This document shows, piece by piece, positions 31,837-44,507 of a DNA stretch of 64,000 nt. Origin of the DNA: Tetracladium setigerum (lineage: Eukaryota > Ascomycota > Leotiomycetes > Helotiales). Both the position numbers and the translations under genes were made by a program. Within the stretch, counting starts at the first letter, position 1; each line of letters opens with the position of its first letter. The notes beneath the pieces were generated by a model, which was not told where the DNA came from, made no database searches, and saw only the letters and a program-made list of their open reading frames with translations. The stretch spans positions 992,001 through 1,056,000 of the forward strand of contig PZJY01000013.1 of the NCBI GenBank assembly GCA_031472005.1, in the 5' to 3' direction.

Positions 31837-34121
31837 ATGCCGTTCCTCGAGAAACTCTCCGCCGGCCTTCGTCGCAAGGAGGCTGCCGAGGAAATCCAAC
31901 CTGCTTCGACCACTACCCCTGCCTCAACTGCCGCTGCTCCCACTTCTGCGGAGAAGGTTCAAGACCCAGAGGCCCAAGCTGTCACAGATGTTGATGCCAT
32001 CACCGCAAATGACCAACATGAAATCATTGACGATGAAAAGGAACGCCCAACAGCTGATGCGCAAGCCGGTGTTCGAAAGATGGAGGCCACTACTATCGCT
32101 TGGTCTAAAAAGTCGCTTGCTGCGATGCTGGTCTCGTGAGTTTCTCTTCTTATACATACCTACATCTCGTACAATCACGAGCATGTATCACCAGCTATAA
32201 ACTCTCGCTAATCAGTTATCTCTCTCTCTCCCTCTAGCATCTGGATTCTTTTCTTGGCAAACGGAATGCGTCTTTCAATCCTCGCCAGTTTAACCCCCTA
32301 CGTGACCAGTCAATACCAATCCCACTCCCTTCTGAATGTAATCAACATTGCATCTGGCTCCATGGCTGCAGCAACCTACATTCCCACGGCCAAAATCCTC
32401 GACGTCTGGGGACGAGCCGAGGGCTTCGCGCTCATGGTTTGCATTTCCACGCTTGGTTTGATTCTGATGCCGCTTTCGCACAACCTGGCTACCTTTTGCG
32501 CAGCTCAAGTAAGTACTACCTTTCTTTCCAAAGAAAAAAAGAAAACACGGAAGACAGAAATGTTCACATACAATTCTTTGTGTCGGGTGCTGACTGGGCA
32601 ACAATAGGTCTTCTACAGAGTAGGCTTTGCAGGTGTCATCTACACCATTTGCGTCCTCGCAGCAGACGTAACAGACCTCCTCAATCGAGGTCTCGCATTT
32701 GCCTTCACTTCGTCACCCTACATGATCACGGCCTTTGCCGGATCCAAGGCCGCCGAGGGCTTCTTGAAGAATGTAAACTGGCAATGGGGATTCGGATGTT
32801 TCGCCATCATCATTCCAGTTGTCTGTTCACCGATATTCATCCTCTTGAAGTTCAACGAGAAGAAAGCCGCGAAATTCGGTCTCTACACCAAGGAGAGCAG
32901 TGGACGTACTTTCTTGCAGAGTGTTTGGTATTTTATCGTTGAGTTTGATAGTAAGCGAAGACTCTTTCCACTTCACTGATTTACACACATTTATATCCGT
33001 GCGCAAATGCTGACGGTTTCTTTTCTGTAATCTACAGTCGTAGGAGTGTTCCTCTTCGCCGGCGGTCTAACCCTCTTCCTCCTCCCCTTTACCCTCGCCT
33101 TCGCCGCCCCCAAAGGTTGGAAGACCGGCTACATCATCGCCATGATCGTCATCGGATTCTTCATGCTCGTCGCTTTCGTGCTCTACCAAATCTACCTCGC
33201 ACCGTCGCCATTCCTCAAGCAAAAGTTCCTCAGTGATCGCACCGTCGTTGCAGCTTGCCTGATCGATATGACCTATCAAACGTCTTATTACTGCTGGGCT
33301 AGTTACTTCACCTCGTTCCTGCAGGTGGTCAATAATTTGGGAGTTGCCGACGCCGGTTATGTGAATAGTACTTTCCAGGTTGTATCTGGTGTGCTGTTGT
33401 TCGCTGTTGGTTATGGTACGTACAACTCTCTTTCTCGCTCGCTTAACAGTTCCAATCCGTCATCTATGTATCTATCCATCTCCTCGAACCAAAAGCACAA
33501 TTCTCCCACTCCCGAATTCCCCCAAACTTACAAGCACCAACCCCGAACTAATCATCTACAATTCCAGCCATCCGCCGCACCGGCCGCTTCAAATGGCTCT
33601 TCTACTGGGCCGTCCCCCTCTACATCTTCGCCTTGGGACTCATGATCCACTTCCGCCAACCCAACGGCAAAATCGGCTACCTCATCATGTGCGAAATCTT
33701 CATCTCCATGGGCGGCGCCGTCTTCATCCTCATCATGCAACTTGCCGTCCTCGCAGCCGTCGACCACCAACACGTCGCCGCGGCCCTGGCCCTCCTCTTC
33801 GTCTCCGGCACCATCGGTGGTTCCATCGGCGCCGCCATCTCCGGTGCTATTTGGACAAATACGTTCTATGGTGCGCTGTTGAGAGAGTTGCCCGAGAGTG
33901 CGCTGGCGAATGCTACGATGATTTATGCGAGTTTGCCCGTGCAGTTGAGTTATGCGGTGGGGAGTGAGGAGAGGTTGGGCATTCAGCGCGCCTATGGGTA
34001 TGCGCAGACGAGAATGTTGGCTGCGGGCGTGGCGGTCATGAGTTTGTCTGTGTTTTGGGTGTTGATGATGAGGAATATCAGGGTTGATAAGTTGACACAG
34101 ACAAAGGGAATGGTGCTTTAG
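31837..34121 (+). CDS. Siderophore-iron:H+ symporter (SIT/MirB-like MFS)
   Basis: Five exons (31837-32135, 32238-32508, 32608-32950, 33038-33415, 33568-34121) splice in phase into 614 aa. The start is the first ATG of the frame (MPFLEKLSAGLRRKE). A hydrophilic N-terminus of about 90 residues is followed by about 14 predicted membrane segments, as in the SIT subfamily of MFS. SIT-like features are ANGMRLSILASLTPYVTSQY after helix 1, AKILDVWGRAEGF in the loop after helix 2 (SIT version of the D-x-x-G-R motif), VFYRVGFAGVIYTICVLAADVTDLLNRG and, late, GSIGAAISGAIWTNTFY. It would import ferric siderophores across the plasma membrane. Which siderophore cannot be read from sequence, and no siderophore synthesis gene is adjacent. 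An ATCAGATAA site lies upstream. Confidence 0.92.
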
Positions 34122-34814
34122 ATATGATGTGGTTTGAGTGGGGTTGGGGGTTGTAATGTTCCCAATCTTGCCTAGGTAATTAAGTGTGGATGTAATGAAT
34201 CTCTAATTGGAGATGAGAAATAGATGTCAATCAACAGGGCTAAAAAACAGACTGTTGAGCACCTTTCATTGAACTTGGTTTGACTGTGAACTCGTTGTAA
34301 TTTTGAGCGATGTGAACGAAAATGCACTCGACAAGCGAGAACGTTTGCTTGGGAATGCTGAGGTGAGGCACCCACTAACTATCTGGTATATCCTTACTAA
34401 TACATGTCATAATGCCTGACATTTTTATTATTTCCCTGACTATGTGATTTTTTAATTTCTCGACTTTTCGACCGTTCGACTTTTTAGTTCTAAGTTTTTT
34501 TCCGGGCTCTGTCTTTTTTTAATTCCACGTCGCTTGATTCAAACATTTCGACCAAATTATCTCTGAATGAACAAAAACTATAATTCTTTATTTCTAAATT
34601 CTATCGACAAAACCAAAGAAGCAGAAAAGATTCCATAATTCGTGGAGTGAGTTGACCGTGAGTAGTAGATGAGAATGTGTAGAGAACAGGAAACTGGTTG
34701 TATGAAGTTGAGGGTTTGCGACCTTTTTACCAAGCGAGGTGGCCTGCCACTTTTTGGCTTTGAACCTTTTGAACCACCCCCAAAAAAACAGTGAGGTAGA
34801 AAATATCCCATAAA
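34122..34814. other. Convergent 3' gap
   Basis: Intergenic T-rich sequence between the convergent transporter and dehydrogenase genes. The CGACTTTTCGACCGTTCGACTTTT triplication (about 34458-34485) is the only repeat seen. No gene. Confidence 0.5.
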
Positions 34815-36023
34815 TCATTTCTTCTCGGCATGCTTCCCCAACAAAGCATTTTTGCACTCCTTCTTTTCTCTAAAGGCAACCATGTTGTTCATTGTCGTGT
34901 CACAGATCTCAATCATCGCTTCTTTGGTGAAGAATGCTTGGTGGCCAGAGACGAAAACGTTGGGGAAGGTCATGAGACGGGAGAGATCATCATCTACGAT
35001 TCCTTCAGCGGAGTGGTCCTCGAAGAAGATAGCGCTCTCCTTCTCGTAGACATCGATGGCTAGAGCACCGAGTTTCTTGCTCTTTAATGCTTCGATGACG
35101 GCTGGTGTGTCAATCTATAAAATCAAAACTGTTAGCCTTTGAATTTCTACAAAAAAATAGAAAAAGGCAAAAAGTCAAGTACTTACCAAAGCACCACGAG
35201 AAGTATTAATCAACATAGCACCCTCCTTCATCTTCTTCAACGAATCGGAATTGATGATATGCCTGGTATTGTCCATCAACGGACAATGCAGCGTCACGAT
35301 ATCACTCTTGGCAAGTAACTCATCCAGCTCGACATACTCGCCCAACTCCTCAAAGGCCTTGTTCTGATAGGGATCATAGGCCAACAAATGGCAGCCGAAA
35401 CCCTTAAGAATCCGGGCGGTGAAGATGCCAATCCGACCCGTTCCAATCAGTCCCACCGTCTTCCCACTCATGGTGAAGCCCATCAAGCCGGCTAATTGGA
35501 AGTTCCCCTCTCGGACGCGGTTGTACGCCCGGTGGGTTTGACGGTTCAGCGTCTGGATGAGCGTGACGGCATATTCGGCCACGGCTTCAGGTGAATACGC
35601 TGGAACGTGAGCCACGAAGATTCCAAGTTGCTCTGCGACTTCGAGATCGACGTTATTGAAGCCTGCGCAGCGGAGGAGAACGGCGCGGGTGCCGTTTTCG
35701 TACAGCGCATTTAGGATTTTGGCGTCTGCGACGTCATTGACGAAAATGCAAACGGCGTCGCTTGCTTGGGCAAGGGGAACCGTAGATTCAGAAAGCGCGA
35801 TGGGATGAAAGTCGATCTCGAAATGGTAATTTGCGAATTCCGGTTTCTCGTTGGCGGCGGTGAGATAGGTGCGGTCGTAGGATTGGGCGCTGAAAACGGA
35901 TATCTTGAAGTTCTTCATTTTGAGGTGTGAGGAGGTGGCAGGCTTGGCGAGGGCGGCGATGGCAGCTTTGGCTTGTTGAGGGCGAATTTTAAGACTTGAT
36001 GTGATGGGTTTGTAGTAGCTCAT
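34815..36023 (-). CDS. D-2-hydroxyacid dehydrogenase, D-lactate dehydrogenase type
   Basis: Two exons (36023-35187 and 35114-34815, donor GTAAGT, acceptor TATAG) give 378 aa from ATG 36023. The enzyme would reduce pyruvate to D-lactate with NADH, or act on a related 2-oxoacid. Seen are FNNVDL in the substrate domain, the Rossmann motif VGLIGTGRIG (G-x-G-x-x-G), the conserved INTSRGAL (catalytic Arg), AIDVYEKE (catalytic Glu region) and VSGHQAF (catalytic His). These fit fermentative D-LDH rather than formate or glycerate dehydrogenase. The first 35 residues are basic and lack acidic residues, and precede a second Met (35918, MKNFKISVFSAQSYD) where bacterial-length enzymes begin, giving 343 aa. 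The extension may be a mitochondrial presequence, with the short form cytosolic. Confidence 0.9.
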
Positions 36024-37822
36024 GTAAAGATGTATTTGTATGTGTGTGTGTGTTTGTGTGATGAACGTGGATGGATCCCTTTCCTGTGTGGCGGGCTTGG
36101 AGAGTTTATATATGTGTTTCTTGGGCCGGTCAATGGCGGTTCTTCGCTGAAATGTATACTCGGCCAAGGCCGTGCAGAGCCATTCCTGTAGAGTTACTGC
36201 ACTGCACTGCTCGCTGTAGCATCATCAGCGTTCAAGCAGGGAAGGAAGGCATCCATCTTCCGCCCTCAAATGGCAGCACCACTTCACTTTACTTCATGCA
36301 CGCCTCGTACGACGAGATAACCAACACGGATTCCTCCCTCTCTCTCTCTTCGACAAGAAAAACATCTCAATCAATGAACGTGAGAAGACGCGAAACATGC
36401 ACTTGCGAATATGAGATCAATTTTCATACGAAAGGTACGCCACCCCCATTCAACAACTTTCACGTGACCCTGCTCACTGTGCCACAGCCTGGGCATCAGA
36501 CCACCTTCGCATCACCTGTTGTTCTCGGTGCCTTTCAACGGTCAAACCAAGCCCAAGATTATGCGCCAAAAAGAAGATTCTCGCGATGAGCACCGGTAGG
36601 ACCTGACCGTCACGCCGTATCCAAGGCCCTTTTCTCGTAGATCTAGGTCCTCCAATCTTACCATTGCCTTCCTCCTTCCCAGATCGATCTTGCGGCTCGC
36701 CATGCCATGAGACATTGAAGCCCAAACGGCTGACGAATGGTCTATCTGGCGATGGATGAATCACAGTTGGGCGACAATGAAGGCGATTTCTGTCCCTATC
36801 TACCTTCTTCCTTATCTCGAAATGTTCGGGATCTCTGGAATACCACATGTACTCAGTCTGTTCCATCATCCGTCTGACAACAGCCAACTGACGAGTAAAC
36901 TGCTATCAAGTAACACGAGTGCTTCAAATCACCGAACTATATGCAATTCGGTATATGAAAATATAACTTTTATTTCCCAATTTTCTTGTTAATATTATAT
37001 TAGTGGTTTGCTTTCTGAACTCCGAAACCACGGGTAGTTTCCAGAAGACTAGTCATTTTTTCCAATAGAGACTGAAGCGAGACTGTGCATCCAAATTCCT
37101 ACTTTCGTATCCCCATAATACATCCAAAGAGCGTGGTGATTGCAAATAAACAATCTTTGATATAAGCCCCTTTTTCCTCGCCGAACGCCAAAAGCGAAAT
37201 CGTAAAATCCAAACTAAAGCCCAACAACATCAAGCCATACTTCATAAAAGAGCGTGTTGCGTCTGATCCCGCAGATTCACCGGCCCCCAGACATTATCAT
37301 CTCGCATTCCATCATCTCCCGTTCCAACAGCGTACATTAAATCAGAAAACCAAAAACGTTTCCACAACTCGTAACATGAAAACCACACAGTAATAATAAC
37401 ATCAACATCCGTCACACCAGAAGAATCGTTAAGCAAATCAAGCTACTCCAGCAGGACAATCGAGCTAGACTTTTTCGTAGTAGAACAAAAAGGAAAGAAG
37501 AAAAACAGATGCAATATAAAGAAATAAAAATGAAAGGCTGACGCTCGACTTGACGAGCGTCCGCAATCCAGAACACCACCAAAACCCAAGACAAAATAGA
37601 GATATAAAATCCGAAGAAGGAAAAAGAGAATAAAGCAAGGAGAACCAGTCGTCACGAGGACTATGTGGGATATATCAAGCGCCAGGATCCCACCCAAAAC
37701 ATCAAAAACAAAAAGATAACAACATAAACACCGCATTCCAAAAGTCGAATCAACCAGCCGACACCAAAACAAGACATTACGCTGGCGTTACATCATACAT
37801 ACCATAAAACACGTTCAACATC
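36024..37822. other. Intergenic 1.8 kb
   Basis: Promoter side of the dehydrogenase gene, with a (GT)n tract at 36040-36058 and a (CT)n tract near 36335-36352. The rest is AT-moderate with short unsupported ORFs. Confidence 0.5.
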
Positions 37823-39216
37823 TCACGAACTTTTCTCTCCTCTTGCAAACAAAAATCCCAATCCGCGCGCCTTCTTCTTCTTCCCCTTCAACACACCACC
37901 ACCTGACCCCTTCTCCTTCTCACTTCCACTACTCTCCCTATCCCCCTCACCATAATAGACCTCTTTCGCTCTCAACATTTCGACTTTCTGCTCTGGCGAC
38001 TTTGGTAAGGCCTGCTTGAGCCATTTACGTTTTTGGGTTTCAAACCAGGACGCTTCCTGTGAACCGTCGTCGTCGTCGTGGAAGAAGAAGGATTGTTGAG
38101 ATAGGTATTCTACTAAGGCTGGGTGTTCGTTGGGGTAGAGAGTGTTGGATGGATTACGGGATGAGTGGTGGTGAGTGGGTGGGAAGGGTGGAGTGATTGA
38201 GGTGAGAGTGCTGGGGTTTGGGTGCATGTAGAGGTGTGTTGATATTGCTTTTGATTTGTTAGTATATTGTTATTGTCAAAGTAGACGTAGATGTATGTGA
38301 GAAGAGAGGTCGAGATGGGTTGGGAGGACATACAAGAAATAGAAGCGTGAGATTCAGAGTATGAATTTAGCGTTGTGCACGTACTGAGATTCGATGGGCG
38401 GTTGGTGTGATGATGATTGGTGTTTGAGTGGGTAGTGTGTGCTCTTGCTCGAAGATGTGGACGTTCGATTTGAGAGGATGGCTCCCAGGATTGGTGTTGT
38501 CGACTGTGTGGGTGATTTAAGACTTCTTTGTACTGATGAGGGGGCATGGGAGGGAAGGCGAGGTAAGATCTTTGAGTTTTAAGTTTCGGTACTCGGGGTG
38601 GGCTTCGTGATGGACTTGAACATGGACTTGATGACCGACTTGATGATTCTGTTTGCACTGGGGTTGGGGTACGAGACCTTTCGATGAAGGAAAGCTCAGA
38701 GAGGTTCGCTGATCCAAAGTTCCGATTACAAGACGAAAGAATGGGGTCTTCAACGGGATGCAAGCTCAAAGGTTTCCGCTTGCTCCAGATATCTCCTGGG
38801 AAAGTGTCTGGTTGGAATTCGCGAGTCGGGATGTCGTCTTGAATGAGAGATACTTCCGAAGAAGCCAAAGAGCCAAGCCAAGAATGGCGATTGCTCGTCA
38901 AATCAGGAACAGACATATTTGACTGTAAAAATTGGTATTTCAGGGCGTTTGGACGGCGGATACTACCACTGACAGAAGTTATCTGTGTTGCCTTCGTGCG
39001 TCGATGATGAGCTTGTCGAGATTTCTTTGAGTTTTCAGTTTCAAGAGGCATCTTGGGAAATGTGAAGGTCGTTGGAGATGATATGAGCCAGCCGAAGTCG
39101 CTCTTTTCCAGAGGGCGAATGGCCATGATATCCATATCCGTATCGATAGAAGTCCGGTCGTGGAGGAATGTGAAGTTTGAAGAACGCATCGCGTTAGAAG
39201 AATGTGACAAGGGCAT
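37823..39216 (-). CDS. Uncharacterised Ser/Pro/His-rich protein
   Basis: Exon 1 (39216-38385) and exon 2 (38247-37823) join through a GTACGT donor and an AAAAG acceptor into 418 aa in phase. The start is ATG 39216 (MPLSHSSNAMRSSNF). The protein is mostly low-complexity: Ser-rich RTPTPVQTESSSRSSSPCSS near the middle, His/Thr-rich HSNTNHHHTNRP at the junction, and a more structured C-terminal segment WFETQKRKWLKQALPKSPEQ with a basic tail (KGKKKKARGLGFLFARG). No catalytic motif or membrane segment is seen. The ordered C-terminal piece is the most likely conserved part. A protein of this kind could be a phospho-regulated scaffold, but the function is unknown. Confidence 0.6.
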
Positions 39217-39319
39217 TGGTGTCTCAAACTAGGAGGGGAACACGCGATTGAAAACAGAAAATCGATAACGCAGACAACGGGTAAAGGTTCTAATCAAGAT
39301 GCTGGAATGAGAGAGAGGT

Positions 39320-39426
39320 GTGCTTCACTTATTAGGCACTGCAACAAGAGGAAGACAAAGATGGAATGTGAGAGACACAGAGAGCGAGACGTGCTTCACT
39401 TATTATGCACCGCAACGAGAGGAAGA
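39320..39426. repeat. 36-bp direct repeat, two copies 71 bp apart
   Basis: Copy 1 (39320-39355) and copy 2 (39391-39426) both read GTGCTTCACTTATTA and then a G-C-A-C-x-G-C-A-A-C-x-A-G-A-G-G-A-A-G core, with about three differences. The flanking GAGAGAG/GAGAGCGAG bases are also similar, so the duplicated unit may be about 71 bp long and diverged. Confidence 0.7.
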
Positions 39427-41816
39427 AAGGGGCATCTCACAGAGTTTTTCTGTAACTGGTATGCATCGGATCTTCATCCTAGACTCTTGCTCCTTTCAAC
39501 CCCCATGTTATGTAAAAGGCTGCTTTCGCAAATAGAACATGTGAAGACGTCAGAACGAGGAAAGGGTGGCCGATCCGTTGGGGGAAGTCAAGGAGGATTG
39601 ATGTACCCTTTCGAATGCTTATTCGCTATCGGAGCAAACCCTTAATATATCGCTGCTTTCATGGGTGCGGGGAGATGAAAGCTCGTCAGATGAGAGGAGC
39701 CTCAACCCTTCCAACCTCTGTCACAACACCAAATTCCACAGCCGAGAAGAAAGGGGCAAATTTCATCAGAATGCTCTGGCACCGAGCCTATTGGCTTCTG
39801 GGCCCACACTAACAACAACGCGGAAGGATATATTGATACGCGGTGCCATGAGGAAAGTTGTGCCATGCGACGAATGAAGTTGTGCAACAAAGGGATCATG
39901 CCAATCGCCTATTTGGTAACGAGGAGTCTCCCATCACGGCACCGTCTACTTGACGTCCATGAAGATACTTGGAGTATCTTTAAAACTGATGAGATATATC
40001 GGCGCAAAGATTTGCCTACGAACACCAAAAAGGACCGGAATTGCGGCAAACAAGGGAGAATGGGAGTTACACCTTCGGCCCTGATTTGCGTTGCAGATTG
40101 TTTCTCTGCAAAACAACCGGACTTGAAAGGCTGAACCAACCCCGCAAATGTATGTAGAATAATAGAAGAGACAAGAATATTAGGGATGACAGATAGATCA
40201 TTCCAGGCTTGATATCGCGACTTGCGAGCTGAGAGAAGCGTCAGACGATGCGGTGCTGTTCTATCCCTTGCAAGGTACGGAACGCCACATTTAGAAGAGA
40301 GTTGAGAAGCGCGTGGTGATCCCTTTTCTGTGGGCGAGGCTGCAAGGGCTTGTTCGTTTTCTGGGACGCCCTTTGGTTGTGAAGGTGGGTCGTTCGTGTT
40401 ATACAATGTTATTAATGAAGGTGCTGCTTTTTGGTGATGATCTTTGATGGGGTTGGGAGAAAGCCGTTGGGGGAAAGTGGATGAGTTTACTGGAAGGTCA
40501 TGTGACAGTTACTTGATACAACAGATGTTATACTGTACCTTCCTTTCGACTTTATCTGAGATAAGAGATAGAACGTCTTAAAATTAATGCAAAATATGAA
40601 CAGGATCCAGAAATAAACATGAGACGGTCACGTTCCGTCAACGATGTTGGCTTTTACCAACTGGGAACTGCCAAGTCCCAACTTCAAGACTTCCCAAAAT
40701 CCCAACTCCAATATCCAAAACATGTCAAAACACGCTGTCTCAGGCCCGAGACTTCTGCAAATGACTCCCAGTGGAAGCTAGAACTTTCTAGTGAGCTTCT
40801 AATGTGGCAGTTTTTGATCGACTTTCAACACTTCCCAAACACAGGGTCTAATGGTCAACATGTCAAACAATATGTAAGGTACCAACCGCATCACAAAAAC
40901 AACGTCAGACGGTCGAAAGCAAAACAACCAACTGCCACTTCTGCAGCGGTAGTTTTCAGCACCTAATCATTCCATGTTTGAAAAGTTCAGATTTTCCAAC
41001 TTGCGCAAACTCATCCAACACATTCTAGCGTGGCTTCTAGAATGAAAAGTTTCCCCAATTGCCAACATCCAACATCCAACGTTCAACACTTCCCCAACAT
41101 CCCCTAAAAAGCAAACATGCCCAAACAACATAACTTGACCCTTGTCGAAAATCATCAGACAGAACGGTCCAAAGGTAAACATTTCTTTTTTCTTCTTCTT
41201 TCCTTGCAGATAAGACCAAACATGCGTAAGTAATCCCATAATTTTGTAGAAAAGCCCCATTCCTCGCGTCGTCTTGATTCAATGCATCCACTATCCACCA
41301 GCCATCTGACGCAGAGGTTCAAGTACAAAACAAAATCCCAACGGTCGTTATTTTCTTCTTTTCTTTTTTTCTTTTCTTTTTGTAGCCTGCATTGCATCAG
41401 CCCTCACCGGCACGGCGCACCCTACGCCAGTACCTTGCGCATTAGGATAGCATCCGTGGAAAAACTTGCATACAGTGCTTGCATATTCGCAGGGATCCAT
41501 CCCAACGCGTGTGTAGGTACATGATATGATCAACCCCCCAAAATGGGAAAGCTTGATATCTTAACATATATACATGGCAGGGGAGGCAGGGAAGGCTTCC
41601 TCTCATCCGGTTGAAAGTTTTTGGTTCTGATGAGCTTTTGAGCAGCACTGCTGTACTGGGCTGGACTCGACTGTGACGAGAGTTTCAGATGCCACAAGAA
41701 TAAAGGGCAAGAGAAAAGTAGGAAGATGAAACGAAACATTTGGAAGTGTAAAACAAGAATCAGGACCCTTGATTCATATTCAAATTTTTGTGCTGTATAT
41801 TCTTAAACTTTAGGGG

Positions 41817-41839
41817 TGATTGATTGATTGATTGATTGA
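41817..41839. repeat. GATT microsatellite
   Basis: TGATTGATTGATTGATTGATTGA, five to six units of GATT. Confidence 0.85.
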
Positions 41840-42337
41840 ATCGATCTTGTGTACGTATTGTAAAGTTCAATGTTCGCTTGATATGTGCAAAAGACACACA
41901 CTATTGCATATAAAATATGCAAGCTCATAGCTTTGCATCAACGAACGACCTACTGTAGCAACATGTGGATTAGATCCGCTTCCTTTCCCTTCCATTCTTC
42001 TCATGCTTCCTTCGCCCATGCAATAGAGGGCCATAACGATAGGCATAATCATCCATAATTCGCCCATTATTCCAGTCCTTTCGGTCTCCAGTCTCTTCAG
42101 TCTCCAACCCAACTTTAACCTCCAACCCAACATTTTCCTTCTCGCTCTCCTAACAAACCAAACTCCCTCATATCATTCGCCCCACACCGTCCCTCAACGC
42201 ACCTTCCTGCTCCCCTTCCCCGTAGAAAAAAAAGCAAGCAAAGCAAAAAATGCGTAGCATCATCACTACCTACGAAGGTAGAACTGCTCGCTGCCCAAAA
42301 AAAGGACACAATCAAACCTCACTCCCCTCTGCAAACT

Positions 42338-43281
42338 TCACAACAGCAACCCTATTCCCCCAGCCTTCCTCGGCAACTCCCACACCTTCTCAACACCAGG
42401 CGCATCGCCGTCATGACCATGACACGGACAACCCCTCAAATCATGATACAGCCCCTTCAACTCCTCACTCGCCTCGCCACCCGTTATCCTCCTCAACTCT
42501 CCCTCGGTAGGTGAAACGGGCTCTTTCACATCCTCGTCCTCACTACTATCGCTATCATCATCCACCAATCTCGGCGGTCTACCCGCACCACCGCCGCCGC
42601 CACCAGCAGCACCAGAGCCAAATCTCTGCAGACTTAATCCACCATCTTCCGAGCCTTCATCATCATCGGCAATATCATCTGAATCCGTATCCTGCTCATC
42701 ATCATCATCATCATCCTCATCATCGTCTTCACTCCCCGTGACTGTCCCCACCACCGCCGGCGGAGGCGATCTATTCCTTCCCCCTCCTCCAAGCGTAGCC
42801 ATAGGTTTATTCGTCATATTCTGAAAACTCACTCTCCTGCCCCTCCGAGTCCCCCTCCGGGCATCCCCCACCACAGGTAGGCCGCTGATGTCCACCATTT
42901 CCATTTGCCCAGTCGCGCGATTCTTCGAGAGCGACATCAAAGGCGGTGGGTTGGGCTTCTTGTTCGATTTCGACCATGCGGAGCATGACCTTGTCGAGGG
43001 TGAAGGCGTGGCCGAGGATGAAGCGGAGGTTGCGGTCGGGGCGGTCGGCGGCGATTTGGAGTTTACAGCGCTGTTTGGAGGGAAAGAAGGGGTACGTTAG
43101 TTTTTGGGGTTGGTAGAGAGAGGGAGGTAAGTAGGGAGGTAAGGTGTTTTGGAGGGGGATGAATGGATGGATGAGGAGGGCGACTCAAGAAGGGGATCGA
43201 GAGAGGATAGATAGATGGGAGAGAGAAGATAAAAGAACTTACAGCTGTATGCGCCAAACTATAAGTTTCCCTCGCCGACAT
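42338..43281 (-). CDS. Uncharacterised conserved-looking protein with acidic tail (one frame change)
   Basis: Exon 1 (43281-43243) encodes MSARETYSLAHTA. A GTAAGT intron of 172 bp leads to exon 2 from 43070, RCKLQIAADRPDRNLRFILG then HAFTLDKVMLRMVEIEQEA, which looks like a short folded helical domain. This frame would stop at about 42816. The other frame takes over with RRGTRRGRRVSFQNMTNKPM, then a long Asp/Glu tract, a Gly-rich stretch and a closing segment with CPCHGHDGDAPGVEKVW. The change equals one extra base (or two missing) and could sit in the GGTGGGGG/GGAGGGGG runs at about 42845-42875. The total would be about 256 aa. The acidic tract suggests a nuclear or chaperone-like protein, but no family is recognised. 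Confidence 0.5.
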
Positions 43282-44507
43282 CTTTTCCTTTCTTTATTTT
43301 TTTGAATTTTTAAATTTTTGGCGGGTTGAACGGATTTTGATTTGGTTGCGCTCTCGAGGAAGCAGCTTCGTCTCGAGTAAATAGAGGGGTAGTTTTGGTG
43401 GGTAGTTGGGGAATGGGGGGTCGGTCTTCTAAATTCCTCCTTCTACCGACGGCAATTTATTTCCCGAAGCTTGTGACTGACTTGTCCTTGAGTCAAATCA
43501 TCCAAACGTCTGCAATCCGATTATTGTATCGATCTGATGCGATGCGATGAAGTTGCGATGATTTGAGATTCGCCGTACTGTAGTACGATAGGATATCGAT
43601 CGCAAAACCACACAAATGTTTGCTTGATATGCGAGTATGCCAAAGGTGGAGAGGAGAGAGAAAGAGAAAGAGAGAGAGAGGAAGTCAAGGAAGATGGAAG
43701 AAGTCCGTCTTGTCTTTTCTGCCTGTCTGGGCTGTTTGCTTGTCATTCACTCACTCACTGCAGTCACACACACAACCCCACGATCGAATCTCCGATACGG
43801 TAAGCATGAAAATGCCTCACTCACTCACTCATCACCTCACTCCACCTCAACCCATCACTCATCAAAGCCCTTTGCTTGGCTTACATAACCAAGCTTTCAG
43901 CATTATCAAGAATCCATTCTCAAGCAAACGATAGATTTCCGGTGGCAAGGCTGACAATTCCTTTGTTAGCGGAAAGAGATTTGTTCATATTAATAATCAG
44001 ACCGAGGAGTGAGTGAGTGGTGTTTAGGTTGGCTTTCTTCCCCGGAATTTACTAGGGTTTTAGAAAAACTGGGGATGATCAACGGGATGGCGTTTGGTTA
44101 CAGTAGATTGGATGAAAGGGAAACCCTTTTTTGGGGGGAATTTGGGGAACGAAACTCTGTTTCAGTGGCTGAATAATGTCTGGAGTGTATAGTACTGTAT
44201 CTCTTTTGGTAGAATAAATCTGCTTGGGTTCAGATATTAACAATAAACTTCATAGCTGTTGTTTGCATTTAGTTTGGTTACGACTTTGATGAGTTTCTTC
44301 TCTCGATACACACGGATAAGGAAATTTGTTGTATGCATTCTTGCGTTTGGAAAAACATCATCGCTTTTTCTATAATCGTCTATAACCGTGTCTCCCGTGT
44401 CTTCCATATCCCTCATGATCACGTCAAAGAGCGATATTGCTCCATGTGCGCCCTCAACCCTCCCCCAACGCCAAAGTAATGCTGCTTGCTCTCTTTGTCC
44501 TCATCCA
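43282..44507. other. Intergenic 1.2 kb
   Basis: GAGA-rich tract at 43648-43682 and CACTCACTCACT-type repeats (43747-43760, 43818-43830). No gene is recognised. The 3' end of the diflavin reductase gene lies at the right border. Confidence 0.5.

Larger units (their letters stand above)
39217..42337. other. 3.1 kb gene-free stretch
   Basis: It contains a pair of approx. 36-bp direct repeats (39320-39355 and 39391-39426), a GATA palindrome at 40552-40565, a CCAACATCCAACATCCAACGTTCAAC-like tandem (about 41060-41090) and a GATT microsatellite (41817-41839). ORFs of 60-165 codons lack ATG starts or any domain. Confidence 0.55.

Noticed and set aside
39909..40406. 165-codon minus-strand ORF
   Set aside because: It starts at TTG rather than ATG and its composition looks like random open sequence; no domain seen.
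40552..40565. TTATCTGAGATAAG, a GATA palindrome
   Set aside because: It lacks the ATCWGATAA form and no iron-related gene is near.
40619..40966. 115-codon plus-strand ORF
   Set aside because: It consists of short repetitive CCCAACTTC-like words and has no domain; taken as non-coding.
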